NCBI RefSeq assembly: GCF_028009165.1
Contig: NC_079242.1
Coordinates: forward strand, 3,844,001 to 3,908,000
DNA length: 64,000 nt
Direction of reading: 5' to 3'
Source: Akanthomyces muscarius
Lineage: Eukaryota > Ascomycota > Sordariomycetes > Hypocreales > Cordycipitaceae
This document shows positions 36,385 through 48,386 of the stretch, piece by piece. Under the pieces are notes generated by a model. That model made no database searches and was not told the origin of the DNA. It saw nothing but the letters and a program-made list of their open reading frames with translations. A program made the translations under genes and the position numbers. Position 1 is the first letter of the stretch, and each line of letters starts with the position of its first letter.

Positions 36385-38393
36385 ATGATGTTCCTACCCA
36401 AGATCTTTGCCGGCAAGGACGAGCCGGCAGAGAACCTGCCGCCTTCGTTCCGGTCCAACGTCGAGCACACCAACGCTGGGCACACCAACGACAAGTCCGC
36501 CGTCGTCTCCAATGTCGACAGCGAGCACTCCGACGATGACGACCACCAGAAAGGTGTCGAGGAGGTCGAGGCCAGCATCAAAGTTTGGAGCCCTTTCCAC
36601 ATCTACCTTGCATGGGGTTTGTAAGTTTTTTTTTCCCTTGCTTTTATTCCGAGGCCGCTGCTAGAGCAAATCTGGAATTTGAATGCTGACTCTTGGCCTG
36701 TCGCACAGCATCTGGATCGTCTATTTCGCGGACTCGATGCACTCGGGCATGGGCGGCACCCTGACTGCCTACGTTACGAGTTCCTTTGCCAAGCACAGTC
36801 TCACGGCCACGACCGGCGTCTTTTCGTCGCTGATCGGTGCGCTGATCAAGCTGCCGCTCGCCAAGATTCTGGACATCTGGGGTCGACCTCAGGGTGTGGC
36901 GCTGACCACCTTCTTCATGGTCATTGGCCTGATCATGATGGCGGCCTGCCAGAATGTCGAGACCTATGCGGCCGCACAGGTTTTCTACTGGATTGGGTGA
37001 GTGCATCTTCGTAGTCTGATCTGACAGAATTGACCTCGGATCCCCGCAGCTAACCTGCTTCCTCTCACCCCGCAGATTCAACGGTGTAGCGTACAGTCTG
37101 CAGGTCTTTACTGCCGACACGTCCGCGCTGAAGAACCGTGCCTTTGTCTTCGCCTTCATCAATACCCCCTTCATCATCTCAACACCGACTGCCGGTTATG
37201 CATCGCAGGGATTCCTCAACAAGGGACCGGAAGGCTGGCGATGGGCATATGGCGCTTTCAGCATCATTATGCCCTTCGTTGTGGCACCGATCCTGTTCTT
37301 GTTCCTGCACAACCACCGCAAGGCCAAGCGCATGGGAGCTCTGCCCCCCAGGGAGCGCAGCGGACGCACTTTTCCCCAGACCCTCAAGCACTACGCGATT
37401 CAGTTTGATCTCTTCGGAATTTTGCTCGCCGCAGCCGGCATGGCGCTGTTCTTGCTTCCCTTCAACATTTACTATTTCCAGAAGCAAGGCTGGCATTCGC
37501 CAATGATCATCTGCATGCTCGTCTTCGGCGTCGTACTTCTCTGCTTGTTCGCTTTGTACGAAAAGTTTCTTGCTCCTGTCAAGTTCATTCCCTTTGAGCT
37601 TCTCGCGGATCGCACGATCATCGGCGCTTGTCTGACGGTGACTTTGTCCTTCATTTCGTTCTACGTCTGGTCGGCCCTCTTCACGTCATTCCTCCAGGTT
37701 GTCATCGGCGCGACCATTGTGCAGGCCACTTGGGTTAGCCGCATCTACAACATCGGAAGTTGCTTCTGGGGATTGGTCGTTGGTATTCTCATCCGCTGGA
37801 CCGGACGCTTCAAGTGGATTGCGCTATACTTTGGCGCACCGCTGCAGATTCTCGGCGTTGGCCTGATGATTTACTTCCGCCAGCCTGGCAGGTCTCTTGG
37901 ATACATTGTTATGGCGCAAGTCTTCATTGCTATTTCCGGCGGAACTCTGGCCATTTGCCAGCAAATGGCCGTCATGGCTGCCGTCACGCACAAGCACATT
38001 GCTGTCGTCCTGGCACTGCTTTCCATGTTCTCCAACATTGGTGGCGCCATTGGAGGCACCGTCTCCACGGCCATTTGGACCGGCGTCTTCCCCAAGAAGC
38101 TTGCCGAATATCTTCCAGCTGAGGCCAAGGGAAATGCTACCCTGATCGTCGCAAGCCTGCCCACGCAGCTTTCGTACCCCAAGGGCTCTGCAATTCGTCT
38201 GGCCATCGAACAGGCGTACGGTGATGCTCAGAGAATCATGATGATTGCGGCGACTTGCCTTTTGCTCGGTACGCTCTTTTCAGTGGCCATGTGGCGTGAT
38301 CTGAAGGTCAAGGACTTTGAGACCAGATCCGATGTTAGGGACGAGAACAGGTCCGATGTCAAGGACGAGAAGAGGCCCGATGTTAACAAATAA
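36385..38393 (+). CDS. MFS siderophore-iron transporter (Sit1/MirB-like)
   Basis: Proton-coupled importer of ferric siderophores of the fungal siderophore-iron transporter family, expected in the plasma membrane. Exons are 36385-36620, 36709-36996 and 37076-38393, giving 613 residues. A hydrophilic acidic N terminus of about 70 residues precedes IYLAWGLFIWIVYFAD, the usual first helix. Family features include the helix 1-2 loop and GRPQGVALTTFFMVIGLIMM after a short PLAKILDIWGR (MFS motif A position), GYASQGFLNKGPEGWRWAYG, and the long set of about 14 helices ending in LGTLFSVAMWRDLKVKDF. The C-terminal tail is a charged octamer-like repeat (RSDVRDEN, RSDVKDEK, RPDVNK). The start is a double Met at 36385. 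Its place next to the NRPS and ABC genes supports the siderophore role; the exact substrate is unknown. Confidence 0.88.
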
Positions 38394-38994
38394 GGGCTCG
38401 TTCCGGATGCTGTTGTCGGACTGGGCACGCAGCTAAGCGCTGGTCCGGGCAATGCAAAAAGTCTTGTCATAGTCGTACGTAATTTTTGACTTTAGTTTAT
38501 TCAGATATTGGCGTCTTTCTTGGTATTTATCAAGTATATGCGCGACTGCTCTTACTTGTAAAATAAATGTAACAGAAATTTCCTCGTTCAGCATTGTAAT
38601 TCTGAGCTTTCCTTGGTTGACGAGGCTGTGCTGCACCTGGGCTTCAGGGCTACCCCACTTAATGGTGCGGCAAGGACCAATCAGAAAAAGAAACCGAGGA
38701 CGCAGGCCGCCAAGTCCCCAGTACCTTCACCTCCATCGTATTTATGCTGGGCATGTATGTATCTATACCAGCCTGGCCAAGGCCCCATAAATGACTGCCC
38801 CCCACCACTGAGCGCTGCTGGCTGGTAGTCCCCAGTCACAGTCCCCTGGCAGCTTAACGACTCCAAGACGCCAAAAGACGCGCCGGTCGCAGCAAACATC
38901 CGTCGCGCGACTCGCGATCGCACAATCAAATCCACACCACAGGCACATTTTTGCTAATGCCGCCAAGCCGAACCTAACAGGCGCACGATACACT
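38394..38994. other. MFS 3' flank and SCC3 promoter
   Basis: A 601-bp spacer between two plus-strand genes. No recognisable gene or distinctive motif. Confidence 0.55.
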
Positions 38995-41900
38995 ATGGAT
39001 AACGAAACCACAACTTCCAGCCAGGACGGCGATGCGCCGCGCCGATCGGGACGCGTCGTCAAAGTTCCCGAGAAGTGGGAGCCAGAGGCGTCCGCGCAGC
39101 TCGCCTCGAGCAAGCGCAAACGTGGCGGAGAGGGCGAGGAAGGAGACGATGCCCTCGACTCCGACGAGGACGAAAGCGGTCTTGACGATGATGAGGGCGA
39201 CGCGGATCATCCTGCTCCCCGGTCGCGACGAGCTGGTGCCTCCAGTCGCCAAAAGAAACCCTCGCTTAAGAAGCCCAAGATTAATGGCGCGGGCGGCCAC
39301 ACAGCGCGTATTCCTAGCAGACCCAAGAAGAGTGTCCGAATCGAAGCCGGGACTAAAGGCACGGGCCTATTCGGTACGCCATCTCCTCTCAGCGCACGCG
39401 CGTTCTCACGTCGGCTAACACATTTGCTCCAGTCGACATTTTCGGCTCCGGAGAACCTTCACAGACTGTTGCCCATCAATGGCTCGAAAAGTACAAGGCA
39501 GACAATGCTGCCGCTCTGAGCGACCTTGTCAACTGTATCCTACAATGCGCTGGCTGCGACCTTGAAGTCACGCCCGACGATATTCGCGACCCCGAAAACA
39601 TCCCCAACAGACTTATCGATCTTCAGGGCGTCTATCAAGAGGTACGTGCCACCCAAAAAAGCTTCGTCTGCACAAGTAAAGCTGACACTTTGTAGCAAAA
39701 CATTACCGACTACCCTCTCATCTCTCGCGCCAAGGGTACGCGATCATTCCGGGACCTTCTCGTCACATTCTTCCAAGCCCTCATCGCCCTGCTTCACGAC
39801 ACGGACATCATGTACCAGGATGCCGAACTGATGGAGAATCTTCACGCTTGGCTGGCCAGCATGTCTTCGTCATCACTACGGCCTTTCCGCCACACGGCTA
39901 CCACCATTGCGTTGGCAGTCCAGACCGGACTTGTCGATGTAGCCGGAACACTCGACCGTCGCATCGCCAACATCGAGCAGCAGCTGCAAGCTGCTAAGCG
40001 CGGTAAGAACAAGTTAAAGACTGCCGAAGTTCAACGCAACTTGGAAGAAGCAAACAGCCACCGTGGCAATTGCAGCGAGGCCATCCAATCCTATTTCGAT
40101 ACTGTCTTTGTCCATCGATACCGTGATGTTGACGCCAAGATTCGTACTGAGTGCGTTGAAGCCATTGGTTCCTGGATTTGGGATCTCCCTACCGTCTTCA
40201 TGGAGCCAGGCTACCTTCGTTACCTCGGATGGATGCTTTCCGACATCAACGCCCCCACTCGACTGGAAGTTTTGCGCCAGTTGTGGAAGGTCTTCAAGCG
40301 CAGCGCCCAGCAACTCATTCACTTTATCGACCGATTCCGCCCACGGCTTATCGAAATTGCAACACTTGACTCTGAAATCTCGGTCCGAGTCGCTGCCATC
40401 TCGGTTATTGACACACTGCGCGCCGCCGCTCTCCTCGAACCCACGGAAATTGATGCCATCGGCCGGCTCATCTTCGACAACGAAATCAGAATACGCAAGG
40501 CTGTCGTCAATTTTTTTGGTGCATGCATCGAGGATGTCAAGGAAGGCAAGGTGGAAGAGCTTGGCGGCCAAGATGCGCTAGATGAGGTCGATGGAGGCGA
40601 CGAGGACGATTTTGAGTCGCCTCGCAGAGAATGGCTGGATATCAAGTGCCTTGCCGAGACCTTGGCCATTTACAACGCACAGGTTGATGAGGCGCAGCAG
40701 AACAATGGTTCCGCTGGCATCGAATCGTTTCTGGATCTCTTCGAGGCTGCTGTACCCGAAACGAGGATAACGCTTGCTGCCCAAGCTCTGTATGAAAAGA
40801 TTCCTGAGATCAAGTCGTGGGAAATCTTGGCCGGATATCTTCTTTTCGATCATTCAACAAGCACAAAGTCACGTGGCAGGGCCAAGGGCAAGAGCGCGTC
40901 TCCAGAGGCTGCCTTTAAGATGGCCGTCGCGCCTCTGCGGGAAGAGGAATCCATCCTTCTCGAAGTGCTCAGCTCCGGCATTAGATCCTCTCTCACCCAC
41001 ACGGGAGGTGACATCGACAGGAGCCGACGCCGAGGCAATCGTGAAGCTGCCGATGCGCAAGAGGAAATCGCAGTTGAACTCGCCAGCATCATTCCGAAAC
41101 TCCTAAGCAAGTTTGGCGCTGAACCTGAAACGGCTGCCGTCGTCCTGCGTTTGGAACACAATCTCGATCTCGACGTTTTTCAGCAGCTCCGCCAAGATTC
41201 GAGCAGATATGGAAAGCTGCTAGACGAAATAAGCACACAATTCATCAGACACGACGATAAGAGAGTCCTGTCGGAAGCTGCTGCCGCGCTCCTACATGCC
41301 CGTCAATATGACGAACTGGAAGAGGTTACTGACAGCAAGCTATCCTTGTTGTGGGACAACGTTACTGAGGCTCTACGCAACGTTAGCGAGACGTGCGAAC
41401 TTTCTGTCCGCGGAAACCTTGGTGCAGCACAACTTCGCCAATTATCAACGCTGCTGATGAAGGTCAGCAAGCTGGCAAGCATTGCGGACTGTGTTGATGT
41501 TCTGGAGGCTGAGCCTAGATCTAAGAATGCGGACTCGGCAATCCAGACCCTCATCAACATTGTCCATCGCGGCAAGTACGAGCCCCAAGAAGATGAAATT
41601 GATGATCTGGAAGACGAAATTGTGACTCTCGCAATCAAGGCCTGCCAGTTCTATTTCATGTGGAAGATCCGTGTTCTATCAAAGCGACTAGCAGCCGGCG
41701 CCGGCGTTTCTGACGCTGAGATTGACCGTCTGTCTGTACTTCGCCAATCTTACCGCCGCCACGTCATCGAGACGTTCTCGTCCCGCGCTGCCATTGATCA
41801 ATTGCGCCTCTTTGCCACGGGCAGCCTCTGCGACTTGCATCTCTCTTTTGCCACGCTTCGACCCAAGATCAACGCCCTTCGAAACTCGGCCGATCCTGCC

Positions 41901-42536
41901 CTAGCCAACAAGTTCAAAGTCCTCGTCTCAGAAATCGAGCCGGGCCTGATACCGGAGCTGACGTCCATCTACGACGGCGCCGAGAAGCAATACGCCAAAA
42001 AGTCGAAGAAGGAAAAGGTGCTCAACGAACCTGCCGAGGATGAGGACCCCATGTCCGACGAAGAGGAGGATGACGACGACGACGAGGAAGACGCCGGCCT
42101 GACGCCCGAACAGCGCCTGGGCAACGAGCTGCGCGCCGAAAAGTCCCTCTGCGAGCTGACGGCCAAGTACGTGCTCGCCATCAGCGGCCGCCTCATCGAC
42201 GACCGCGGCGGGCTCGTGGATAAGCTGCGCCGACGCCTGCTCCGCAACCAGACCAAGCTGGGCAACAACTTCAAGGAGGTGGTGGCGTTCCTCGACGAGG
42301 ACAAGATGGCCCGCGCGGCCAAGAAGGCGGCGCCTCAGCCGGCCGCCAAGCCGGCCGAGAAGGAGGCAACGGCGCAGGATCTTGAGGACATGTTTGAGGA
42401 GCAAGCAGAGCCCGAGGAGGGATCGAGAGAGGATCTGCGCCGCAGGGGCCTGCTCGAGGATGACCCGATTGAGGACGACGATGACAATGAAGGCCAAGAA
42501 AACAGTCGCTTCGATGATGACATCTTTGGAGATTGA
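38995..42536 (+). CDS. SCC3: Cohesin subunit SCC3 / Psc3 (STAG family)
   Basis: HEAT-repeat subunit of the nuclear cohesin ring that loads with Scc1 to hold sister chromatids and shape chromatin loops. Exons are 38995-39373, 39433-39641 and 39696-42536, giving 1142 residues, a normal size for fungal Scc3. The N terminus is charged and disordered with basic patches (KRKRGGEG, SRRAGASSRQKKP). The conserved STAG region begins at about residue 130 (VDIFGSG) and continues through SFRDLLVTFFQALIALLHD and ETTIALAVQTG-like sequence. The stromalin domain holds YFDTVFVHRYRDVDAKIRTECVEAIGSW-type residues (about 330-360) and LRQLWKVF. The C terminus is acidic (EDDDDNEGQ) with a low-complexity Lys/Ala tract. 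The second intron is 54 nt and, if retained, ends in a stop codon. Confidence 0.93.
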
Positions 42537-43238
42537 GAACCGCCCACTTTCTCTTCCTTTCGATGAATCGGGAGAAGAAAAAGAAATATATACATAAAAA
42601 AAATTCATGACGAGGGAAAATCGGGCTGTTTTCTGGCGTGCGGAGTGAAACATGACGTCAAATTCGCGATGGGGAACAGAGGCATTTGCTTTGCACAGAA
42701 ACTGTTGTTATGCTACGGATGGAAAACTTCGCGACAGCCGCACCTCGGGAGGTTTACTCTTGGTCGTTTTTTTTGTTTTGCTCCTTCTCCCCCACAATCA
42801 AGTCGTTTCTCTGGTTTCATAATGGTTCTCTTTTCTTTTAAGAAGGCACATGAGGTGTTTTCTAGTTTATGTACTCAGTTTTCTTTTGTGTCAGGATTGC
42901 GGGCTTCTCTTATGACCTGTGCTGTTTTGATTGTATGCGCTTCACCTTTTTTTCTATCATAGTATACCTCTTCTTTGTTCTTTTCAGATGGTTCGGTGAA
43001 TTTAGCGGAAAACCGGAAGAGGAAACTCATTTACCGAGCTTACACTTGGGAACTTGGTTGTGCAATGCCTCTTGGTAATTCGTGTGCACAATGTACTTTA
43101 CTTGACAGACGCATGGATGCTTGGTATTTCTTATAATGGACAAGTAAATGGTGCTGCAATCTTTCGCATTATGGGGGGTATCTCGACAATTAGATAATAC
43201 ATGTCATGTCGCAATCAATGCTGTACAATGTATGGCGC
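42537..43238. other. Convergent intergenic region (SCC3 and POT1 3' ends)
   Basis: Contains T-rich 3' flanking sequence of both genes. ORFs are short (up to 109 codons) and unrecognised. Confidence 0.55.
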
Positions 43239-45418
43239 CTACTCCGTCCTGACCACGTCAGGCACCGAGATCTGCGTCCCGAATAGACCGTACATGCGCT
43301 GCCACCTGCGCCCTTTGCCCGCATCGGCCTTTGCCTCGTCTGCTTCACGCATCTTGACGCCATACTGCTTGATGCAGCACGAGAAGGGACGATTGGCCGG
43401 CACTATGCCCGAGCTGGGCCCCTCATCGTCGCTGTCCGCAGGTGGCGCGTTGGTCCGGGCCTGTTTGTCGGCTTTTGCTTTGCGCAGCAGCTTCTTGGTC
43501 TTCTGCTCCTCTAGGTCGCCCCAGAGGTAGAACAGCTTCTCGCGCAACTTTGCCACCTCGGACCTGCTATTTTTGAGATCGCAGGCGTTCATGTTCAAAA
43601 GGCACTGCGCGGCGTGGTTATCGACCGTGACCCAGACCTCGTCTTTCTGTTCCGCATCATCAGTGTCTCGCGCGTCCTCCAAGAGGAGGTGGAAGCGCCA
43701 CGCCCATCCGGCAATCCTTTCAGACGTGACGAATCGATCCATGGTCATGTCCTCTGAGTTGTCTGACGAGTCAGATTCCGCGTCGGACAAAACATCGTAG
43801 ATATCACCCTTGAGCTTGGCAAATGCAAAGTCCTCCAGCCTGTGCGGCAGATAGTTTTTGACGCGGACACTTGCACGGTAATTGGCGTTGATGAAGGGGA
43901 GCGGCAGTTTGGCGGCGTCCGTGCTGATGAGAGTTTCGAAATAGATCCGTTCTAGCAGCTCTGCGACGGTGCTGAGTGGCTGCTTCTCATTTTCGCATTT
44001 GACTGTAGCATCGTTGTTAGAAAGGCCGCAGCTGAGATGGGCAAAGAGCAACTAACTGATGGAGTTGAGCTTAATCTTCGAGGTTTCTGCTTCAGGTGTA
44101 GGAGACTTCTCATGTTCAGGATTGGTCGCAGACACTGCAACGTTTTTTGCAGCCTGTCGTTTCTCATTGCGCCGTGATTTTGAGTTTGATTTACGAGGTT
44201 TCGAGTCATCTTCCAGAGCTGCTCGTCGCTTCTGACCAGCCTTGGCAGCCTCTCTTATTGATTTGAGCTGATTCTTCTTCTCTTTTTCATAATTTAGTCG
44301 TCGACGAATCGTGTCCAGTAATCGGGGGTCCATGGCATCGGCATCATCTAGATTTTCGAGTACCGAAATGTTGATTTTGCTGTGAAACTCTTGGTCTCCT
44401 CGAAGAAAGCCTTCTAGATTGCTGCTGTTGCGGCCGTACTTTATCTGAAGGTTTTTGATGAAGACCCAAGAGCCGACAGATATGTTGTTGGCCCTGATTG
44501 CCGCCGCATGCGGCTCCCAGCATGTGATCTGCAAGCTATGCTTGCCATATGGGCCACACCAGTCACTATCAGCGGCATTAGAGCCGACGGCGCTGTTTCG
44601 TGGCCCGGGATGCGTGTGAGAGTCAAGGTCTTCCATGATGAAGTTGAAGAAATTCGCGTGCTCCGTGTAGTCGGAAATCCAGAGAGTAAACTTGTCGCCC
44701 AAGTCGTACGGTTGTTTGACTACTTCGGCGATGACATCGACGAAGCGATCACAAGCGACATCTCTGAGGAGACTGAATTTCTCCTTGACTTGCACAGAAG
44801 CTTCAAATTTGTGGTGGTATTCGGCGGCTGTTGGCACTCTGTCCTTGTCGATGCGATGATAGAAGGCAGATATGTAGATAAAGTCGGCTCCTGTAAGTAC
44901 TCTGCTAGGCTTCTTCACAATGGGGTGCAAGGCTTTCTCTGCGCCTTGCGGAGGCTTTGGAATATTTGAAGCTGTGAATACATATATGTCTGTCTGGTAG
45001 TTCGTCATGAGCGAGAGCTCGAAATTGTATGTTTGAACCTGTCAACGGGGTTAGCCTGGCCAGTCATTCACGAGAGCCGCAACTCAGCCTACCTTTGCTC
45101 TAAGAATGACCACAACATCGCCACAAGCAGGATTTGGCATCGCATCTCGGCCACGAAAGACATTCAGGGTTAATGACTTGGAGTCGACATCTTGAGCAGA
45201 TTCATCGTAGAAGCGGATCTGGGCCTTGTAGTCTAAAGTGGACAACGGTCAAGAATTGTGAGCAAGTAGCGAAGAATCAAACGCTTACCCGTCTTCTTAG
45301 TCGGGATTGGAGCTCTGAAGTCGATGACTATGCCAATTACGTTGATGAAGGTTCCAGATGCTACTCGTCCCTCCAGAACATGGTCAATGGGGGTGAAGGG
45401 GGCGGCCGCGGCAGCCAT
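43239..45418 (-). CDS. pot1: Telomere protection protein POT1 (ssDNA-binding OB-fold protein)
   Basis: Shelterin-type protein that binds the single-stranded G-rich telomere overhang and limits resection and telomerase access. Exons on the minus strand are 45418-45289, 45232-45093, 45038-44057 and 44002-43239, giving 671 residues. The first OB fold runs from about residue 8 (FTPIDHVLEGRVASGTFINV) through GIVIDF, SKSLTLNVFRGRDAMPNPACGD-like sequence and IYVFTASN, matching the Telo_bind/POT1 family. A second OB-fold region (about 200-280) contains DLGDKFTLWISDYT and an SWVFIKNLQIKYGR strand. A basic linker (KRRAALEDDSKPRKS) separates it from the C-terminal part, which includes AGWAWRFHLLLED and ends near VPDVVRTE. 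An upstream in-frame Met at 45472 would add 18 residues; 45418 (MAAAAAPFTPID) is preferred because it begins the OB fold directly. It is divergent from the importin alpha gene. Confidence 0.85.
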
Positions 45419-46380
45419 TTTCCTATTTGCGCATCGAGACTGAAGGAGATGCAATGAAAGATACTGCAGCAAGAAAACTGCCTATTGTCAGCAGCATGTA
45501 CAGGCAGCGTGGTTCTCAAAGAGGCGGTTTCGGCCGGTCGTCGCGTATTAGTGCAGCTACTTACGCGTTTGGCTTGGGTGCTAGCGGGCACGGTGGCACG
45601 GAAGCACGTGAGAGCTTGGGAGCTTGGAAGTGCTAGGAGAAGCTCAGTGGACGGCGAAGAGAAAAAGGGCATCAAAGTTTGAAAGGGCGGGGTACGGGAC
45701 GTGTATCTGTTACGACAAAGTGCGAGACAGATGGTGTGAATTTAGCCATGTAGCAATGTACTGGGTACTAGGGACTGGACCGAGGCCATGGTGCCTCAGG
45801 CTGCAAGCGTATGACGGGCGCCCCTCTCAGCCTGTAAGAGGGCTGATGAGCTGCAGCGAGAGCGGTGGAAGCTCCGTGTCACAACGCCTCACAGGCAAAC
45901 AGGCCGTCACAGGCACAGGTCAATTACAACGGGTGTAGCGGTGATTCATGGGGACGCACAGAGCTCTCCAGCGGTGCGCCAGGCGGTCACAGCTGTCAAA
46001 CACCCTGAAGCTCCAGCAGGTGGCGCACCGCCGAAAGCGGCTAGCGCCCACTCTAGCGGCTCCTCTGCACCGCTTTCTCTCTGTGGCAACCGAAAAAGAC
46101 CCTCCTTGGAGCGTCCAGTTTCTACCGCAATTTGGGCTGCTCTGCCAAACTCTGCCCGCCATTATTCTTCTGCTTTTTGCATCTTACGCACCCTTTTATT
46201 CTTCGTCTCGTCCGGACTGCTTCTTCTTCCGCAGATACTCTCCCCCTTGTCGAAACAGCCAATCTCTGAGCTGCTGATTTTTTTTCTACCCTCTTAGGCA
46301 TCTCTCTGCCGCTGGCTCGCCGCCTCGTTCTTGTCCCCCTCAACCCCTCCTCTCCGCCAAACAGATACAAAGCAACCACC
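45419..46380. promoter_or_regulatory. Divergent promoter region of POT1 and importin alpha
   Basis: A 962-bp region between two divergent genes. The right end is a pyrimidine-rich leader typical of highly expressed fungal genes directly before the importin start. No credible ORF. Confidence 0.5.
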
Positions 46381-48386
46381 ATGACTGATCGCTACATCCC
46401 CGAACATCGCCGAACCCAGTTCAAGGCAAAGGGTGCCTTCAAGCCCGAGGAGCTTCGTCGTCGTCGCGAGGAGCAGCAGATTGAGATCCGAAAGGCCAAG
46501 CGCGAGGACAACCTCGCCAAGCGCCGTGGTATTGCTACTGGTGAAAACCGTCCCGGTGCCTCGCTTGGTGCCGCCCCCGATAGTGACGATGAGTCTACTC
46601 CCACAGAGTCTCAGGTATGCACGATTCCAACCCCGATGTTTATACGGCACCAAATTATTGCTTCTGCGCTCTGTGGTTGCTCCCGCCTTACGGCTTGCTG
46701 CAACTCCTTGTTTTGTTTGGTGTGATTCAGCTGTGGACATGGGTGATATTACACCGTGGTGATCCCCACAGAGCCTCGTCAACACCCGCCAAAAGAGTTT
46801 TGCAGCAGCTCGAAGGGCTTGTACACGACTGCTAGCTTGCCAATGCCGCGTGCCGTAAGCATAATCAATCATGTTGCTGACCATTTCTTTTACAGCTCAA
46901 CGAGGACCTGCCCCAGATGGTCGCCGGCGTCTTTTCCGACCAGATGGAGCAGCAGATCCAGGCCACAACCAGGTTCCGAAAGTTGTTGTCCAAGGAACGC
47001 AACCCTCCCATCGAGGAGGTCATCAAAACCGGTGTTGTGAGCCGCTTCGTCGAATTCCTCCGATCTCCCCACACTCTCGTCCAGTTTGAGGCTGCCTGGG
47101 CTCTGACCAACATTGCTTCTGGCTCTGCTACCCAGACTCAGGTTGTCATTGAGGCCGGTGCTGTTCCCATCTTCGTTGAGCTCCTGGCTAGTCCCGAGCC
47201 CGATGTGCGTGAGCAGGCCGTCTGGGCCCTCGGCAATATCGCCGGCGACAGCCCTCACTGCCGTGACTACGTCCTGAGCTGCGGTGCCCTGAAGCCTCTG
47301 CTAAACCTTCTTGGTGACAGCCGCAAACTGAGCATGCTTCGCAACGCCACCTGGACTCTTAGCAATTTCTGCCGTGGCAAGACCCCCCAGCCGGACTGGA
47401 ACACTGTAAGTCTAGGACTGCAAGCTGATGCGCTGTTGGATGTCGCCAGATGCTAACCAAATATTTAGATTGCGCCCGCTCTGCCTGTTCTCTCTAAGCT
47501 CGTTTACTCGCTCGATGATGAGGTCCTTATCGACGCTTGCTGGGCGATTTCGTACCTTTCTGATGGTCCCAACGAAAAGATTCAGGCTGTTATCGAGGCT
47601 GGCATCCCCCGCAGACTCGTTGAGCTCCTGCTCCATGCTTCCACCTCTGTCCAGACTCCTGCTTTGCGTTCCGTTGGCAATATTGTCACTGGCGACGATA
47701 TGCAGACTCAAGTCATCATCAACTGTGGTGCTCTGCCTTGCCTCCTGTCTCTCCTGAGCTCCACCAAGGACGGCATTCGTAAGGAGGCCTGCTGGACCAT
47801 TTCCAACATCACTGCGGGCAACTCTTCTCAGATCCAAGCCGTCATTGACGCTAATATCATCCCTCCCCTGATCCATCTCTTGCAGAACGGCGATCTCAAG
47901 ACCCGCAAGGAGGCTTGCTGGGCCATTAGCAACGCTACTTCGGGTGGTCTGCAGAAGCCCGAGCAGATTCGCTACCTCGTTGGTCAAGGCTGTATCAAGC
48001 CTCTGTGCGATCTTCTCATCTGCCCCGACAACAAGATCATCCAGGTTGCCCTCGACGGTCTTGAGAACATTCTCAAGATTGGTGACCTCGACAAGCAGGC
48101 TGCTGGCGACGGTGCTGAGAACCTCAACAAGTACGCCCTCTTTATTGAGGAGTGCGGCGGCATGGAGAAGATTCATGACTGCCAGAACAATGCCAACGAG
48201 GAGATTTACATGAAGGCATACAACATCATCGAAAAGTACTTCTCCGACGAGGAGGAGAATGCCGATGAAGGCATGGCGCAAGCCGCAGGCCCCAACGGCC
48301 AGTTCGGTTTCGGTACCGCCACCAACGGCTCTGGCCAGGCTGGTGGCTTCAACTTTGCCAACGGCGGCGACTCCATGGACATGTAA
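46381..48386 (+). CDS. SRP1: Importin subunit alpha (karyopherin alpha)
   Basis: Cytosolic adaptor that recognises classical nuclear localisation signals and binds importin beta for nuclear import. Exons are 46381-46614, 46896-47405 and 47469-48386, giving 553 residues, the usual length. The N terminus [20 protein letters not shown] and the Arg-rich [17 protein letters not shown] form the importin-beta-binding domain (residues 1-60). About ten armadillo repeats follow, with the signature Trp and Asn residues ([88 protein letters not shown]). The C-terminal acidic and Gly-rich tail ends in NGGDSMDM. The first intron is 281 nt, much longer than others in the window; the second is 63 nt. Confidence 0.96.
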
